From NCBI GenBank assembly GCA_012270665.1, contig JAAXHY010000444.1:1-7991 (forward strand): a DNA stretch of 7,991 nt, given 5' to 3'. This DNA is from Dehalococcoidia bacterium. Its GTDB lineage: Bacteria; Chloroflexota; Dehalococcoidia; SAR202; UBA11138. Position 1 is the stretch's first letter; every line of letters starts with the position of its first letter. Of this stretch, positions 1-6,549 are shown piece after piece. Position numbers and translations under genes: made by a program. The notes beneath the pieces were generated by a model. The model worked only from the letters and a program-made list of their open reading frames with translations, made no database searches and had not been told where the DNA came from.

Positions 1-225
1 ACGCTGCCGATAATCGGCGTGCCGATTCCGTCCAGCGACCTGGAGGGGATTGACGCGCTGTACGCAATCGCGCAGATGCCGCCCGGAATTCCGGTAGCGT
101 GCGTCGCGGTGGGTTCGTGGGGAGCGAGGAACGCGGCCTTCCTCGCGGCCCAGATACTTGGGGGGAAGCACGAGTCCATCAGGAAGGCGTATGACGACTA
201 CCGGGAGGGGCTGAGAAATCGGTAA
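1..225 (+). CDS. purE: PurE, N5-carboxyaminoimidazole ribonucleotide mutase, C-terminal part
   Basis: This is the last 74 codons of a gene whose start lies left of the window; the frame is open from base 1. PurE (class I) converts N5-CAIR to CAIR in cytoplasmic de novo purine synthesis. The visible part carries the family's C-terminal signature: GVPIPSSDLEGIDALYAI, then QMPPGIPVACVAVG, then a GARNAAFLAAQIL helix. The spacing in the AVGSWGARNAA stretch matches the longer E. coli-type loop (AIGKAGAANAA). The protein ends in a charged helix (YDDYREGLRNR), as PurE proteins usually do. The purB gene follows 170 bases downstream on the same strand, which fits a purine gene cluster. The N-terminal CAIR/phosphate-binding segment is outside the window, so activity cannot be judged. 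An internal ATG at base 19 is not a start. Confidence 0.93.
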   Translation, partial: TLPIIGVPIPSSDLEGIDALYAIAQMPPGIPVACVAVGSWGARNAAFLAAQILGGKHESIRKAYDDYREGLRNR

Positions 226-395
226 GTCTGAAGCAGGATTTACATGATATTGGGATGTTCAGGATGGCTGTGGGCTGCCGCTTCCGCGGAGGCCAGCGGT
301 CCATCCTCTCCCTCGAGGGAGAGTGGAATAATGATTGCGTATGGTGAGCGGACAGCATATGCAAATGGATAGGCTACGGACGGAGATGTGAGTAG
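226..395. other. purE-purB intergenic region
   Basis: This 170-base gap is unusually long for two adjacent purine genes. It holds a perfect 18-base palindrome (306-323) and a stretch around 232-264 with the words GGATTTACA, GGGATGTTCAGGATGG. That stretch resembles a decayed dispersed-repeat remnant of a kind I have seen in Chloroflexota and other genomes (recollection, not checked). A 13-codon frame (331-372) opens behind a GGGAG word, but nothing shows that it is real. I could not find a convincing promoter: TTGCGT and CATATG are near 335 and 356, but both match the consensus weakly. Confidence 0.5.
306..323. repeat. Perfect 18-bp palindrome between purE and purB
   Basis: CTCTCCCTCGAGGGAGAG is exactly self-complementary, with its centre between bases 314 and 315. 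As RNA it would fold into a G+C-rich hairpin, though with a tight turn. It is followed by TGGAATAATG rather than a T-run, so it is not a typical intrinsic terminator. A degenerate relative with the same CTCC/GGGAGAG arms follows purB (about 1771-1790). This suggests a small palindromic repeat family of the REP or terminator type, placed after genes. A dimeric-regulator operator for the purine genes is an alternative. Confidence 0.6.
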
Positions 396-1739
396 ATGAT
401 AGAGCGATACGCCCGACCTCGAATGAAACAGGTATGGTCGGACGAGAACAAGTATGACAAGTGGCTGCTGATAGAGCTTGCGGTGTGCGAGGCGTGGACG
501 CAGGCGGGAGTCATTCCCGAAGAGGACATGAAGAAACTGCGGCCCGCCAAGTACGACATCGAACGGCTGAACGAGATCCTACGTGTTACCAAGCATGATA
601 TGACCGCCTTCCTCGGCTCCATGACCGAGAAGTTGGGACCTGAGGGCAGATGGCTTCATTTGGGACTTACGACCAGCGACGTGTGGGATACGGCCACAAG
701 CCTCCAGATGGTTGACGCGGCGGACGCTCTCGGCGACGAGATAGAAAGCTGCATCGAGGTACTCGCCAATCGCGCCCGGGAACACAAAGACACGCTGATG
801 ATGGGCCGAACACACGGCGTCCACGCGGAGCCTATCACCCTGGGGTTGAAACTGGCGCTGTGGTGGGACGAGATGCGACGCAACAAGGCGCGATTGAAGC
901 GCGCCAGAGAAGAGATCGCGGTCGGCAAGATATCCGGGCCGGTCGGCACCCACGCCACCGTTTCGCCAGAGATCGAACAGATCGTGTGCGACAGACTTGG
1001 TCTTGCGGTTGCGCCCGTATCCAACCAGGTCATACAGCGCGACCGACACGCGAACTTCGTAACGACGCTGGCGGTGATAGCTGCCTCCCTGGAGAAATTC
1101 GCCACCGAGATACGAGGGCTCCAAAGAACCGAGATACGAGAGTTGGAAGAGCCGTTCTCCGAAGGTCAGACAGGTTCATCGTCCATGCCGCACAAGCGCA
1201 ACCCAGAATTAACGGAGCGGGTTTGCGGGCTGGCGCGGCTCATACGGGGACACTCGGTCACTTCCCTGGAGAACGTGGCGCTGTGGGGAGAGAGGGACAT
1301 CAGCCATTCATCGGCGGAGCGGCTGATACTGCCCGACTCGTGTATGGCCCTAGACTACATCCTAAACCTATTCACCGGAGTGGTCGCCGGTATGAGAGTC
1401 TATCCGAAGCGCATGGAAGAGAACATGGAACTGACGCGAGGGCTACTGTTCTCCCAGAGGCTGATGCTTACGCTGATAGAAAGGGGCATGAGCCGGGAGG
1501 ACGCATACAAGACGATGCAGAAGAATGCCGCGCTAACCTGGGACGCGGACGACGACTTCCGAGAGTTGGTGCGCAAAGACTCGATAGTGCGCGAGCGGCT
1601 AGAGTCCGAAGAATTGGACAAGATATTCGACTATGGATACTATGTCAGGTTCGTTGACGACGTGTTCGAGCGCGTGGGACTCAATACCCTACGCCGAGGC
1701 GTATGCGAAATTGACCAGAGTGGGATTGAAATAGCATAA
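396..1739 (+). CDS. purB: PurB, adenylosuccinate lyase
   Basis: A 447-residue cytoplasmic enzyme of the fumarase/aspartase superfamily. It cleaves SAICAR to AICAR and adenylosuccinate to AMP, releasing fumarate each time, so it serves both IMP synthesis and the AMP branch. Active-site landmarks are all present: KHD at 66-68, HLGLTTSD at 88-95, GRTHGVHAEP at 137-146 (H140), and the superfamily loop SSSMPHKRNP at 261-270 with the catalytic serine. H67, H88 and H140 sit one position before the B. subtilis H68, H89 and H141 as I recall them. The protein begins at the expected point (MIERYARPRM) and has normal length. The ATG is preceded by GGAG at 382-385, 10 bases upstream. The gene follows purE and is probably co-transcribed with it, ending at a likely terminator near 1760-1799. 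Nothing in it looks damaged. Confidence 0.97.
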   Translation: MIERYARPRMKQVWSDENKYDKWLLIELAVCEAWTQAGVIPEEDMKKLRPAKYDIERLNEILRVTKHDMTAFLGSMTEKLGPEGRWLHLGLTTSDVWDTATSLQMVDAADALGDEIESCIEVLANRAREHKDTLMMGRTHGVHAEPITLGLKLALWWDEMRRNKARLKRAREEIAVGKISGPVGTHATVSPEIEQIVCDRLGLAVAPVSNQVIQRDRHANFVTTLAVIAASLEKFATEIRGLQRTEIRELEEPFSEGQTGSSSMPHKRNPELTERVCGLARLIRGHSVTSLENVALWGERDISHSSAERLILPDSCMALDYILNLFTGVVAGMRVYPKRMEENMELTRGLLFSQRLMLTLIERGMSREDAYKTMQKNAALTWDADDDFRELVRKDSIVRERLESEELDKIFDYGYYVRFVDDVFERVGLNTLRRGVCEIDQSGIEIA

Positions 1740-1759
1740 TTGATTCTCAAAGGGACGCC

Positions 1760-1799
1760 CCCTCCCTAGCCTCCTCCGATCAAGGGAGAGGGAATTTTT
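1760..1799 (+). terminator. Probable intrinsic terminator after purB
   Basis: CCCTCCCT (1760-1767) can pair with AGGGAGAGGG (1783-1792) as two CCCT:AGGG blocks with a two-base AG bulge, leaving a 15-base loop. The stem is followed by AATTTTTA with five T at 1795-1799. The bulge and long loop make it imperfect. It lies 20 bases after the purB stop and before a gene of unrelated function, which is where a terminator is expected. The left flank carries AAGGGACGCCCC, a word repeated exactly after atpH. Confidence 0.5.
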
Positions 1800-1836
1800 A
1801 CTGAATAGAAGTCTAGGTTCTTCGGTCAAGGCGGAT

Positions 1837-2481
1837 ATGTCAACAGCATCGAATCGTTCAAGTAGAAGAATGACGCCGACGCAGGCGCGGGCGGCCCGAC
1901 GGCAACGGCGGCAGCGGCGCAGGCGCGCGCTGAGGTACGCGGGTGGAGTCGCAGTGACTCTTGTCGCCGGCGCCCTGATACTCTCGCTATTCCTGCCGGG
2001 GCTGCCGCTGGATACGCTGTTCCGGGGCGGGACGCCGGACGGGCCCGGGATTCGCATGGAGGACCAGGGGCGATCACACGTCGCGCCGGGCGAGGATCAT
2101 CCTGCGTATAATTCCTTGCCACCAACTTCAGGATGGCATTACAACGTTCCACTTGCGCCCGCGAGGTGGGGCATCTACGATGAGCCGCTGGAGAACGAGA
2201 TACTGCTGCACAACCTCGAGCACGGGTACGTGAACGTGCACTATAACTGCCCGGACGGATGCGAGGAGCTCATGGCGCAGTTGACCGAGTTGGTACAGGA
2301 AGGCGTTGATCGTGGCGGCAAACTTCTGATGAGTCCCTATCCGGGCATGGACAGCCGAATCGCTCTGACGGCGTGGAATTTCATTGACGAGTTCGATGAG
2401 TTCGATGAGGACAGGATCAGGAACTTCGTGAATGCGCATGAGAGTTCGCCGAACGCTCCGGAGTTCAACCTTCCCAGGTAG
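1837..2481 (+). CDS. Membrane-anchored DUF3105 domain protein
   Basis: A 214-residue protein of unknown function. The N-terminus is strongly basic (an Arg-rich run around residues 18-33), followed by one hydrophobic helix at about 34-54. The remainder should therefore face outside the membrane, anchored by an uncleaved signal (N-in, C-out, by the positive-inside rule). Residues 78-212 match DUF3105: PPTSGWH at 95-101, then LLHNLEHGYVNVHY at 123-136. The conserved histidines H101, H125, H129 and H135 could bind a metal, but that is inference. A CPDGC pair (C138, C142) follows. Near the C-terminus is an acidic DEFDEFDED stretch made by a 9-base tandem repeat. AAGG at 1828-1831 lies 5 bases before the ATG; a second in-frame ATG at codon 12 is possible. 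As I recall, the family is common in Chloroflexota and Actinobacteria. The gene stands between the purine and ATP synthase genes with no obvious functional link to either. Confidence 0.85.
   Translation: MSTASNRSSRRMTPTQARAARRQRRQRRRRALRYAGGVAVTLVAGALILSLFLPGLPLDTLFRGGTPDGPGIRMEDQGRSHVAPGEDHPAYNSLPPTSGWHYNVPLAPARWGIYDEPLENEILLHNLEHGYVNVHYNCPDGCEELMAQLTELVQEGVDRGGKLLMSPYPGMDSRIALTAWNFIDEFDEFDEDRIRNFVNAHESSPNAPEFNLPR
2389..2409 (+). repeat. 9-base tandem repeat in the DUF3105 gene
   Basis: GAGTTCGAT occurs twice in tandem (2389-2397 and 2398-2406) and is followed by a third GAG. It keeps the reading frame and encodes EFDEFDE. It looks like slippage duplication in a surface acidic segment. Confidence 0.8.
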
Positions 2482-2919
<438 letters not shown>

Positions 2920-2945
2920 TCGACCTACAACGGGGCCAATGGAGC

Positions 2946-2969
2946 GCCCGCCCGGATTCGGGAGCGGGC
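2946..2969 (+). promoter_or_regulatory. Intercistronic hairpin after atpE
   Basis: GCCCGCCCG pairs with CGG-GA-GCGGGC around a GATT loop: nine base pairs interrupted by a two-base GA bulge. There is no T-run, so it is not an intrinsic terminator. It may protect the upstream atpE message from 3' exonucleases or lower read-through, which would help produce the many c subunits each complex needs. The right arm GAGCGGGC also occurs in the leader hairpin (2631-2638). Confidence 0.55.
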
Positions 2970-2982
2970 TAGAGGTGAAGGC

Positions 2983-3096
2983 ATGGAGGCGCTGGGAATC
3001 AACTTACCCGGTCTGATTACGCAGTTAATCAGTTTCGGCATTCTAGGCGGCCTGGTCTTCGCCATAGTCTATGCCCTGTTTTTCAGGCGCCGATAA
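2983..3096 (+). CDS. 37-residue single-helix protein, paralogue of the subunit b N-terminus
   Basis: This short gene encodes MEALGINLPGLITQL, then a hydrophobic helix (about 10-34), ending FFRRR. It matches the start of the AtpF encoded just downstream: 17 of the first 21 residues are the same (MEAxGINLxGLITQLxSFGxL). The DNA from 2973 to 3032 shares 52 of 60 bases with 3144-3203, and both copies carry the identical ribosome-binding word AGGTGAAGGCATGGA. The copy differs by a four-codon insertion (GGC GGC CTG GTC) in the helix, and it stops where subunit b would begin its coiled coil. The three arginines would hold the C-terminus in the cytoplasm. Most differences from atpF are synonymous or conservative, which suggests the peptide is translated. 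It occupies the b' position (c, b', b) of cyanobacterial operons. It may be a membrane-only b' form, an Fo assembly peptide, or a remnant of tandem duplication. No function is established. Confidence 0.72.
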   Translation: MEALGINLPGLITQLISFGILGGLVFAIVYALFFRRR

Positions 3097-3153
3097 TCCG
3101 GCGGCCGGACGAGCGTAGGAACATCGGAAGTCGGAAGAAGGTCAGGTGAAGGC

Positions 3154-3657
3154 ATGGAAGCCATAGGAATCAACTTAACGGGTCTGATTACGCAGCTAGT
3201 CAGCTTTGGGGTTCTCTTCGCCATACTCTCGATCCTGCTGTACAAGCCTGTGGTCAGGATGCTGGACGAGCGTTCGGAGCGGATAAGGGAGAGCCTGGAG
3301 GCGTCCGAGCGCGCTCAGGCCGAGGCGGCAAGTTCGCGAGAGGAGACGCAGCGGCAGCTGGATGAGGCGCGAGCCGAGGGCCAGCAGCTTATAGCCCAGG
3401 CGCGAGATGTGGCGGACAGGTTCCGGGAGGAAGAGCTTGCCAAGGCGCGCGAGGACATAGCCGCCGAGCGCACCCGGGCGGAGGCGAACATACAGCGAGA
3501 GCGCGACGCCGCCATAGAAGATCTGCGACGCGAGTTTTCCGGTCTGGCCATAGTGGCGGCGGAGCGGGTGATACGCCGCTCGCTGGACGAGTCCGATCAC
3601 AATGAATTGATACAACAGGTGTTGGAAGAGGGCGCGCAGACGAACAGCCGCAACTAG
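3154..3657 (+). CDS. atpF: AtpF, ATP synthase subunit b (peripheral stalk)
   Basis: A 167-residue stator subunit that links membrane subunit a to delta and alpha on F1. A single membrane helix spans about residues 8-30 and is followed by KPVVRMLDERSERIRESLE, the usual exit from the membrane. A long charged Ala/Glu/Arg-rich helix (about 35-125) would form the dimeric right-handed coiled coil. The C-terminal part (GLAIVAAERVIRRSLDE, 130-146, to LIQQVLEEG) is the delta-binding region. Length is typical. AGGTGAAGG lies directly before the ATG, shared word for word with the upstream 37-codon ORF. The gene precedes atpH by 41 bases, the standard order. Confidence 0.96.
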   Translation: MEAIGINLTGLITQLVSFGVLFAILSILLYKPVVRMLDERSERIRESLEASERAQAEAASSREETQRQLDEARAEGQQLIAQARDVADRFREEELAKAREDIAAERTRAEANIQRERDAAIEDLRREFSGLAIVAAERVIRRSLDESDHNELIQQVLEEGAQTNSRN

Positions 3658-3698
3658 CGCGGGTCTGAAGTCCGATTCTGACAGAGGGGTAGAGCAAA

Positions 3699-4235
3699 AT
3701 GCCCACCGCATCGGCAATAAGGTACGCCAAGGCAGTGTTTCAGTTGGCCGTCGAGCGCGACGAACTGGAAAACTGGCTGGAAGACCTTACTCAGCTTGCC
3801 GATTCTACAACCAACGCAGAGTTCAGCGACATTCTGTTGGCTCCGCGTGTGCCGTCGGACCAGAAGGAGCGGATAATCCGCGACGCGCTGGGTTCTACGG
3901 TCGGGCCGCTGGCGCTGAACCTGATGTTCCTGCTCACGAGCAGGGGGGCGGTTCATAGACTTCCCGAGATCGCGGACAGGTACCAGGAGATGCTGGACGC
4001 TCACAGGGGCATCGAGCGCGCGGAGGTGGTGTCGGCGGTTCCGCTGGATGACGCCCAGCGGGACAGCGTGGCGGAGATGCTGGCGCGGACGTCGGGCAAG
4101 GAGATACGGCTCTCGACGCGAGTGGATCCCGAACTGCTGGGCGGAATGGTGATTCGAGTGGGTGACAGGGTGATGGACGGTAGCGCGCGGACGCGACTCC
4201 AGTCCATGCGCCGGGAGATGGCGCAGAGACGCTGA
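3699..4235 (+). CDS. atpH: AtpH, ATP synthase subunit delta (OSCP)
   Basis: A 178-residue cytoplasmic stator protein that caps F1 and connects it to subunit b. The N-terminal helical domain begins SAIRYAKAVFQLAVE, typical of the family, and includes the FLLTSRGAVHRLPEIADRY helix pair near residues 75-97. The C-terminal signature VDPELLGGMVIRVGDRVMDG is at about 142-161 and is followed by SARTRLQSMRREM. Length is normal. The ATG has AGAGGGG at 3683-3689, 9 bases upstream. The stop is followed by a 108-base gap with a hairpin-forming repeat before atpA, longer than other gaps between the core atp genes. Confidence 0.95.
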   Translation: MPTASAIRYAKAVFQLAVERDELENWLEDLTQLADSTTNAEFSDILLAPRVPSDQKERIIRDALGSTVGPLALNLMFLLTSRGAVHRLPEIADRYQEMLDAHRGIERAEVVSAVPLDDAQRDSVAEMLARTSGKEIRLSTRVDPELLGGMVIRVGDRVMDGSARTRLQSMRREMAQRR

Positions 4236-4240
4236 ATTAA

Positions 4241-4271
4241 CCACGGGTGTCCACAAGGGACGCCCCTACGA
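4241..4271. repeat. Hairpin-forming dispersed-repeat fragment between atpH and atpA
   Basis: GGGTGTCC (4245-4252) pairs with GGACGCCC (4258-4265) over eight positions, one of them T:G, with an ACAAG loop. There is no T-run. Read on the other strand it is GTAGGGGCGTCCCTTGTGG, a pattern I recall as a frequent intergenic repeat in Chloroflexota. The 12-base core AAGGGACGCCCC (4255-4266) recurs exactly at 1750-1761 after purB. It probably represents a small non-autonomous repeat tolerated inside the operon. Confidence 0.5.
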
Positions 4272-4343
4272 AAGATGAAGCGCGCGAAAGCCGAATGGGC
4301 ATCGTGCCGATAGTCAACAGACAATGTTCCAGGGGAGGCCGAA

Positions 4344-5855
4344 ATGGCGGTCAGAGGTCAGGACATAGCTTCGGTCATACGGAGCCAGATCGAGAACTGG
4401 GAACAGCAGCTCGAGACGGTCAACGAAGGCACCGTGATAGAGGTGGGCGACGGTGTCGCCCAGGTTCACGGTCTTTCGGGCGCGGCATACACCGAGCTGC
4501 TGGAGTTCGAGGGCGGCGTCATGGGAATGGCGCTGAACCTGGAAGAAGACTCGGTTGGCGCGGTCATAATGGGCGACCCGCTGGCGGTCAAGGAAGGTTC
4601 CAGGGTACGGAGCACGGGCCGCATCGTGGAGGTGCCGGTTGGCGACGGGCTTCTCACCCGCGTGGTCAGCGCGCTCGGCGAGCCGCTGGACGGCAAGGGG
4701 CCGATAGAGTCCTCGGGGACGAAGCCGGTCGAGGTAGTGGCGCCCGACGTCTCGACGCGAATGTCGGTTGACACGCCCGTACAGACGGGAATCAAGGCGA
4801 TTGACGCGATGATTCCGATAGGGCGCGGACAGCGCGAGCTCATCATCGGCGACCGCTCCACCGGAAAGTCGGCCATCGCGCTTGACACGATCATCAACCA
4901 GCGCGGCGGGGACCTGATCTGCATATACGTCGCCATCGGACAGAAGGCGAGCAAGGTGGCGCAGACGGTCGCCATGCTGGAGCAGAATGGCGCGATGGAC
5001 CACACTATCGTGGTGGCCGCGAACTCGGCGGACCCGGCTCCCCTCCAGTACCTGTCGCCATACGCGGGCTGCGCGATGGCGGAGTATTTCATGGACCAGG
5101 GCCAGGACGCGCTGATAGTGTATGACGATCTTTCCAAGCACGCATGGGCGTACCGCGAGATGTCGCTGCTGCTGAGGCGTCCTCCCGGACGCGAGGCGTA
5201 TCCGGGCGACGTCTTCTACCTGCACAGCAGACTGCTGGAGCGCGCGGCCAAGCTGGACGACGAACACGGCGGAGGCTCGATAACCGCGCTGCCCATCATC
5301 GAGACGCAGGCTGGCGACGTTTCGGCCTACGTTCCGACGAACGTCATCTCCATCACGGACGGCCAGATATACCTGGAAACGGAGCTCTTCAACTCCGGCA
5401 TCCGCCCTGCGGTGAACGCTGGTCTGTCGGTGTCGCGTGTGGGAAGCTCGGCGCAGACGCGGGCGATGCGCTCAGTCGCGGGAACGCTGAGGCTGGACCT
5501 GGCGCAGTACCGCGAACTTGTTACGTTCGCGCAGTTTGGCACGGCGGACCTGGATCCGGCTACGAGGAGACAACTGGAGCGCGGACAGCGGGCGACCGAG
5601 GTGCTGAAGCAGGGGCAGAGTGTTCCGCTGGCGATGGAGAAGCAGGTGGCGATCATGCACGCGCTGGTGAACGGGCTGCTCGACGATGTGGAGATAACGC
5701 GAGTGATACCGTTCGAGGAGGCGTTCCACAGCTATATGGACGCGAATCATGCCGATATTCTGGGCACGATACGGGAAGAGAGAATCATCAGCGACGAGTC
5801 CGGCGAGGCGCTGAGCGCGGCGATCCAGGACTTCAAGGACACGGTGCCGTATTAG
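4344..5855 (+). CDS. atpA: AtpA, ATP synthase subunit alpha
   Basis: A 503-residue F1 subunit that binds nucleotide at non-catalytic sites and alternates with beta in the hexamer. An N-terminal helix for delta binding ([15 protein letters not shown]) is followed by the beta-barrel with [14 protein letters not shown]. The P-loop GDRSTGKS is at 169-176, with K175 in the usual position. The arginine finger is R365, in [10 protein letters not shown], and completes the beta catalytic site. The C-terminal helical domain ends [16 protein letters not shown]. Length is normal and nothing is missing. AGGGGAGG at 4331-4338 is 5 bases before the ATG. Normally atpG follows directly; here 68 bases and a hicBA pair intervene. 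Several other reading frames stay open through this gene because of its GC-rich codons and are not genes. Confidence 0.98.
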   Translation: MAVRGQDIASVIRSQIENWEQQLETVNEGTVIEVGDGVAQVHGLSGAAYTELLEFEGGVMGMALNLEEDSVGAVIMGDPLAVKEGSRVRSTGRIVEVPVGDGLLTRVVSALGEPLDGKGPIESSGTKPVEVVAPDVSTRMSVDTPVQTGIKAIDAMIPIGRGQRELIIGDRSTGKSAIALDTIINQRGGDLICIYVAIGQKASKVAQTVAMLEQNGAMDHTIVVAANSADPAPLQYLSPYAGCAMAEYFMDQGQDALIVYDDLSKHAWAYREMSLLLRRPPGREAYPGDVFYLHSRLLERAAKLDDEHGGGSITALPIIETQAGDVSAYVPTNVISITDGQIYLETELFNSGIRPAVNAGLSVSRVGSSAQTRAMRSVAGTLRLDLAQYRELVTFAQFGTADLDPATRRQLERGQRATEVLKQGQSVPLAMEKQVAIMHALVNGLLDDVEITRVIPFEEAFHSYMDANHADILGTIREERIISDESGEALSAAIQDFKDTVPY

Positions 5856-5891
5856 GAGCGACATTAGTTACGGGATTTACAGTTTGGAGAC

Positions 5892-5919
5892 ACCGAGGAA
5901 GCGCGTCGGTAGGAGGTGT
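5892..5919 (+). promoter_or_regulatory. Ribosome-binding site of hicB with possible alternative pairing
   Basis: AGGAGGTG (5911-5918) is a near-perfect Shine-Dalgarno site 5 bases before the hicB ATG, and it decides that start. ACCGA (5892-5896) can pair with TCGGT (5906-5910), leaving the site free. The overlapping ACACC (5890-5894) can instead pair with GGTGT (5915-5919), covering part of it. The pairs are only five bases long, so a switch is conjecture. Confidence 0.35.
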
Positions 5920-5923
5920 GGGG

Positions 5924-6319
5924 ATGACAGCATCGAGTGAGTCTATCGCGCTTGCCAAACTGAGGGAGGCGCATAAGGAAGAGTACGACTTCTATCTAAA
6001 GCACGCCAAGAAGAACCATGTCAAAGACTGGAAGGACCTTCCTGGTTTCCCTATCAGGTTGCAGTCATTCTGCTTGGCCGATTACCTGAAGGCGGCCCTG
6101 GAGAAGGCGGAGTATGAACCGGACGACGGGGTGATAGTCGCCAGAGTTCCCGGGTTGCAGGGGGCATTCACTCAGGGCGAAAACTACGAAGACGCGAAAG
6201 AGATGTTGGCGGACGCCATAGAAGGCAATGTTCTCATAGCGTTACAGATGGGATGGGAAATTCCGCCTATACCGGGTTCAGGGGTGAAAATCGAAATTGC
6301 CGAGATTAACCCCGCTTAG
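5924..6319 (+). CDS. hicB: HicB-family antitoxin
   Basis: A 131-residue protein, predicted to neutralise the HicA-like toxin encoded immediately downstream. Residues about 52-131 fit the HicB partial RNase H-like fold: ADYLKAALEKAEYEPDDG, the strand IVARVPGLQGAFTQGE, the helix NYEDAKEMLADAIEGNVLIAL, then GWEIPPIPG. About 50 residues precede it (charged helix LREAHKEEYDFYLKHAKK), which most HicB proteins lack as far as I know. No ribbon-helix-helix or HTH segment follows the core, so binding its own promoter is doubtful. The upstream frame stays open far into atpA, but only the ATG at 5924 has a ribosome site (AGGAGGTG). It overlaps hicA by 23 bases, indicating translational coupling with the antitoxin first. 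It sits between atpA and atpG on the same strand. Confidence 0.82.
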   Translation: MTASSESIALAKLREAHKEEYDFYLKHAKKNHVKDWKDLPGFPIRLQSFCLADYLKAALEKAEYEPDDGVIVARVPGLQGAFTQGENYEDAKEMLADAIEGNVLIALQMGWEIPPIPGSGVKIEIAEINPA

Positions 6320-6521
6320 GTCCCGTGAGGTCATTCGTCGTCTCATGGCATTTGGATTAACTGGGCCGGTATCAGGTGGGCGGCATATTCGCATGGTCAA
6401 CCCGCAAACAGGACGATACATCCCGATTCCTATGCACGGGAGCAGAGATATTAAAGTAGGCGTTATTAGAGACATAATCAGAGAAGCCGGAATTTCAAGG
6501 GAAGAGTGGAATTCGCTTTAG
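6297..6521 (+). CDS. hicA: HicA-family mRNA interferase toxin
   Basis: A 74-residue protein of the HicA (YcfA-like) family, small toxins with a double-stranded-RNA-binding-like fold that cleave mRNA. Family features are in order: LTPLRSREVIRRLMAFG (helix 1), GGRHIRMVNP with the expected catalytic histidine H30, YIPIPMHG (strand, H47), DIKVGVIRDIIREAGISREEW (C-terminal helix). Length is normal and the catalytic residue is present, so it may be active. It starts inside the end of hicB (23-base overlap) and has no ribosome site of its own that I can see. Bases 6301-6520 are about 49% G+C by hand count (a GC-rich atpA line reaches 68%), which suggests later acquisition. The atpG gene follows after 28 bases, so toxin and gamma subunit are probably on one message. 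Confidence 0.85.
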   Translation: MPRLTPLRSREVIRRLMAFGLTGPVSGGRHIRMVNPQTGRYIPIPMHGSRDIKVGVIRDIIREAGISREEWNSL

Positions 6522-6549
6522 GCGGATGGAGTAAGGACAGGACCGATAC

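Noticed and set aside
331..372. 13-codon frame behind a GGGAG word upstream of purB, a possible leader peptide
   Set aside because: Too short, no attenuator structure after it, and no codon signature tied to purine regulation.
860..1657. Open 265-codon frame inside purB
   Set aside because: Overlaps a complete adenylosuccinate lyase gene, has Arg/Gly-rich composition and no family resemblance.
2983..3096. Mini ORF as a sequencing frameshift of a full second atpF
   Set aside because: Only 47 bases separate its stop from the atpF ribosome-site duplication, too few to hold a coiled-coil domain in any frame.
4314..5267. Long reverse-strand frame opposite atpA
   Set aside because: It is the antisense of a conserved gene; His/Arg/Leu-rich composition is typical of GC-rich shadows.
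5144..5923. Long open frame running from inside atpA into hicB, suggesting a 391-residue protein
   Set aside because: The first 260 codons overlap atpA in another frame and read as Arg/Gly-rich shadow; AGGAGGTG fixes the hicB start at 5924.
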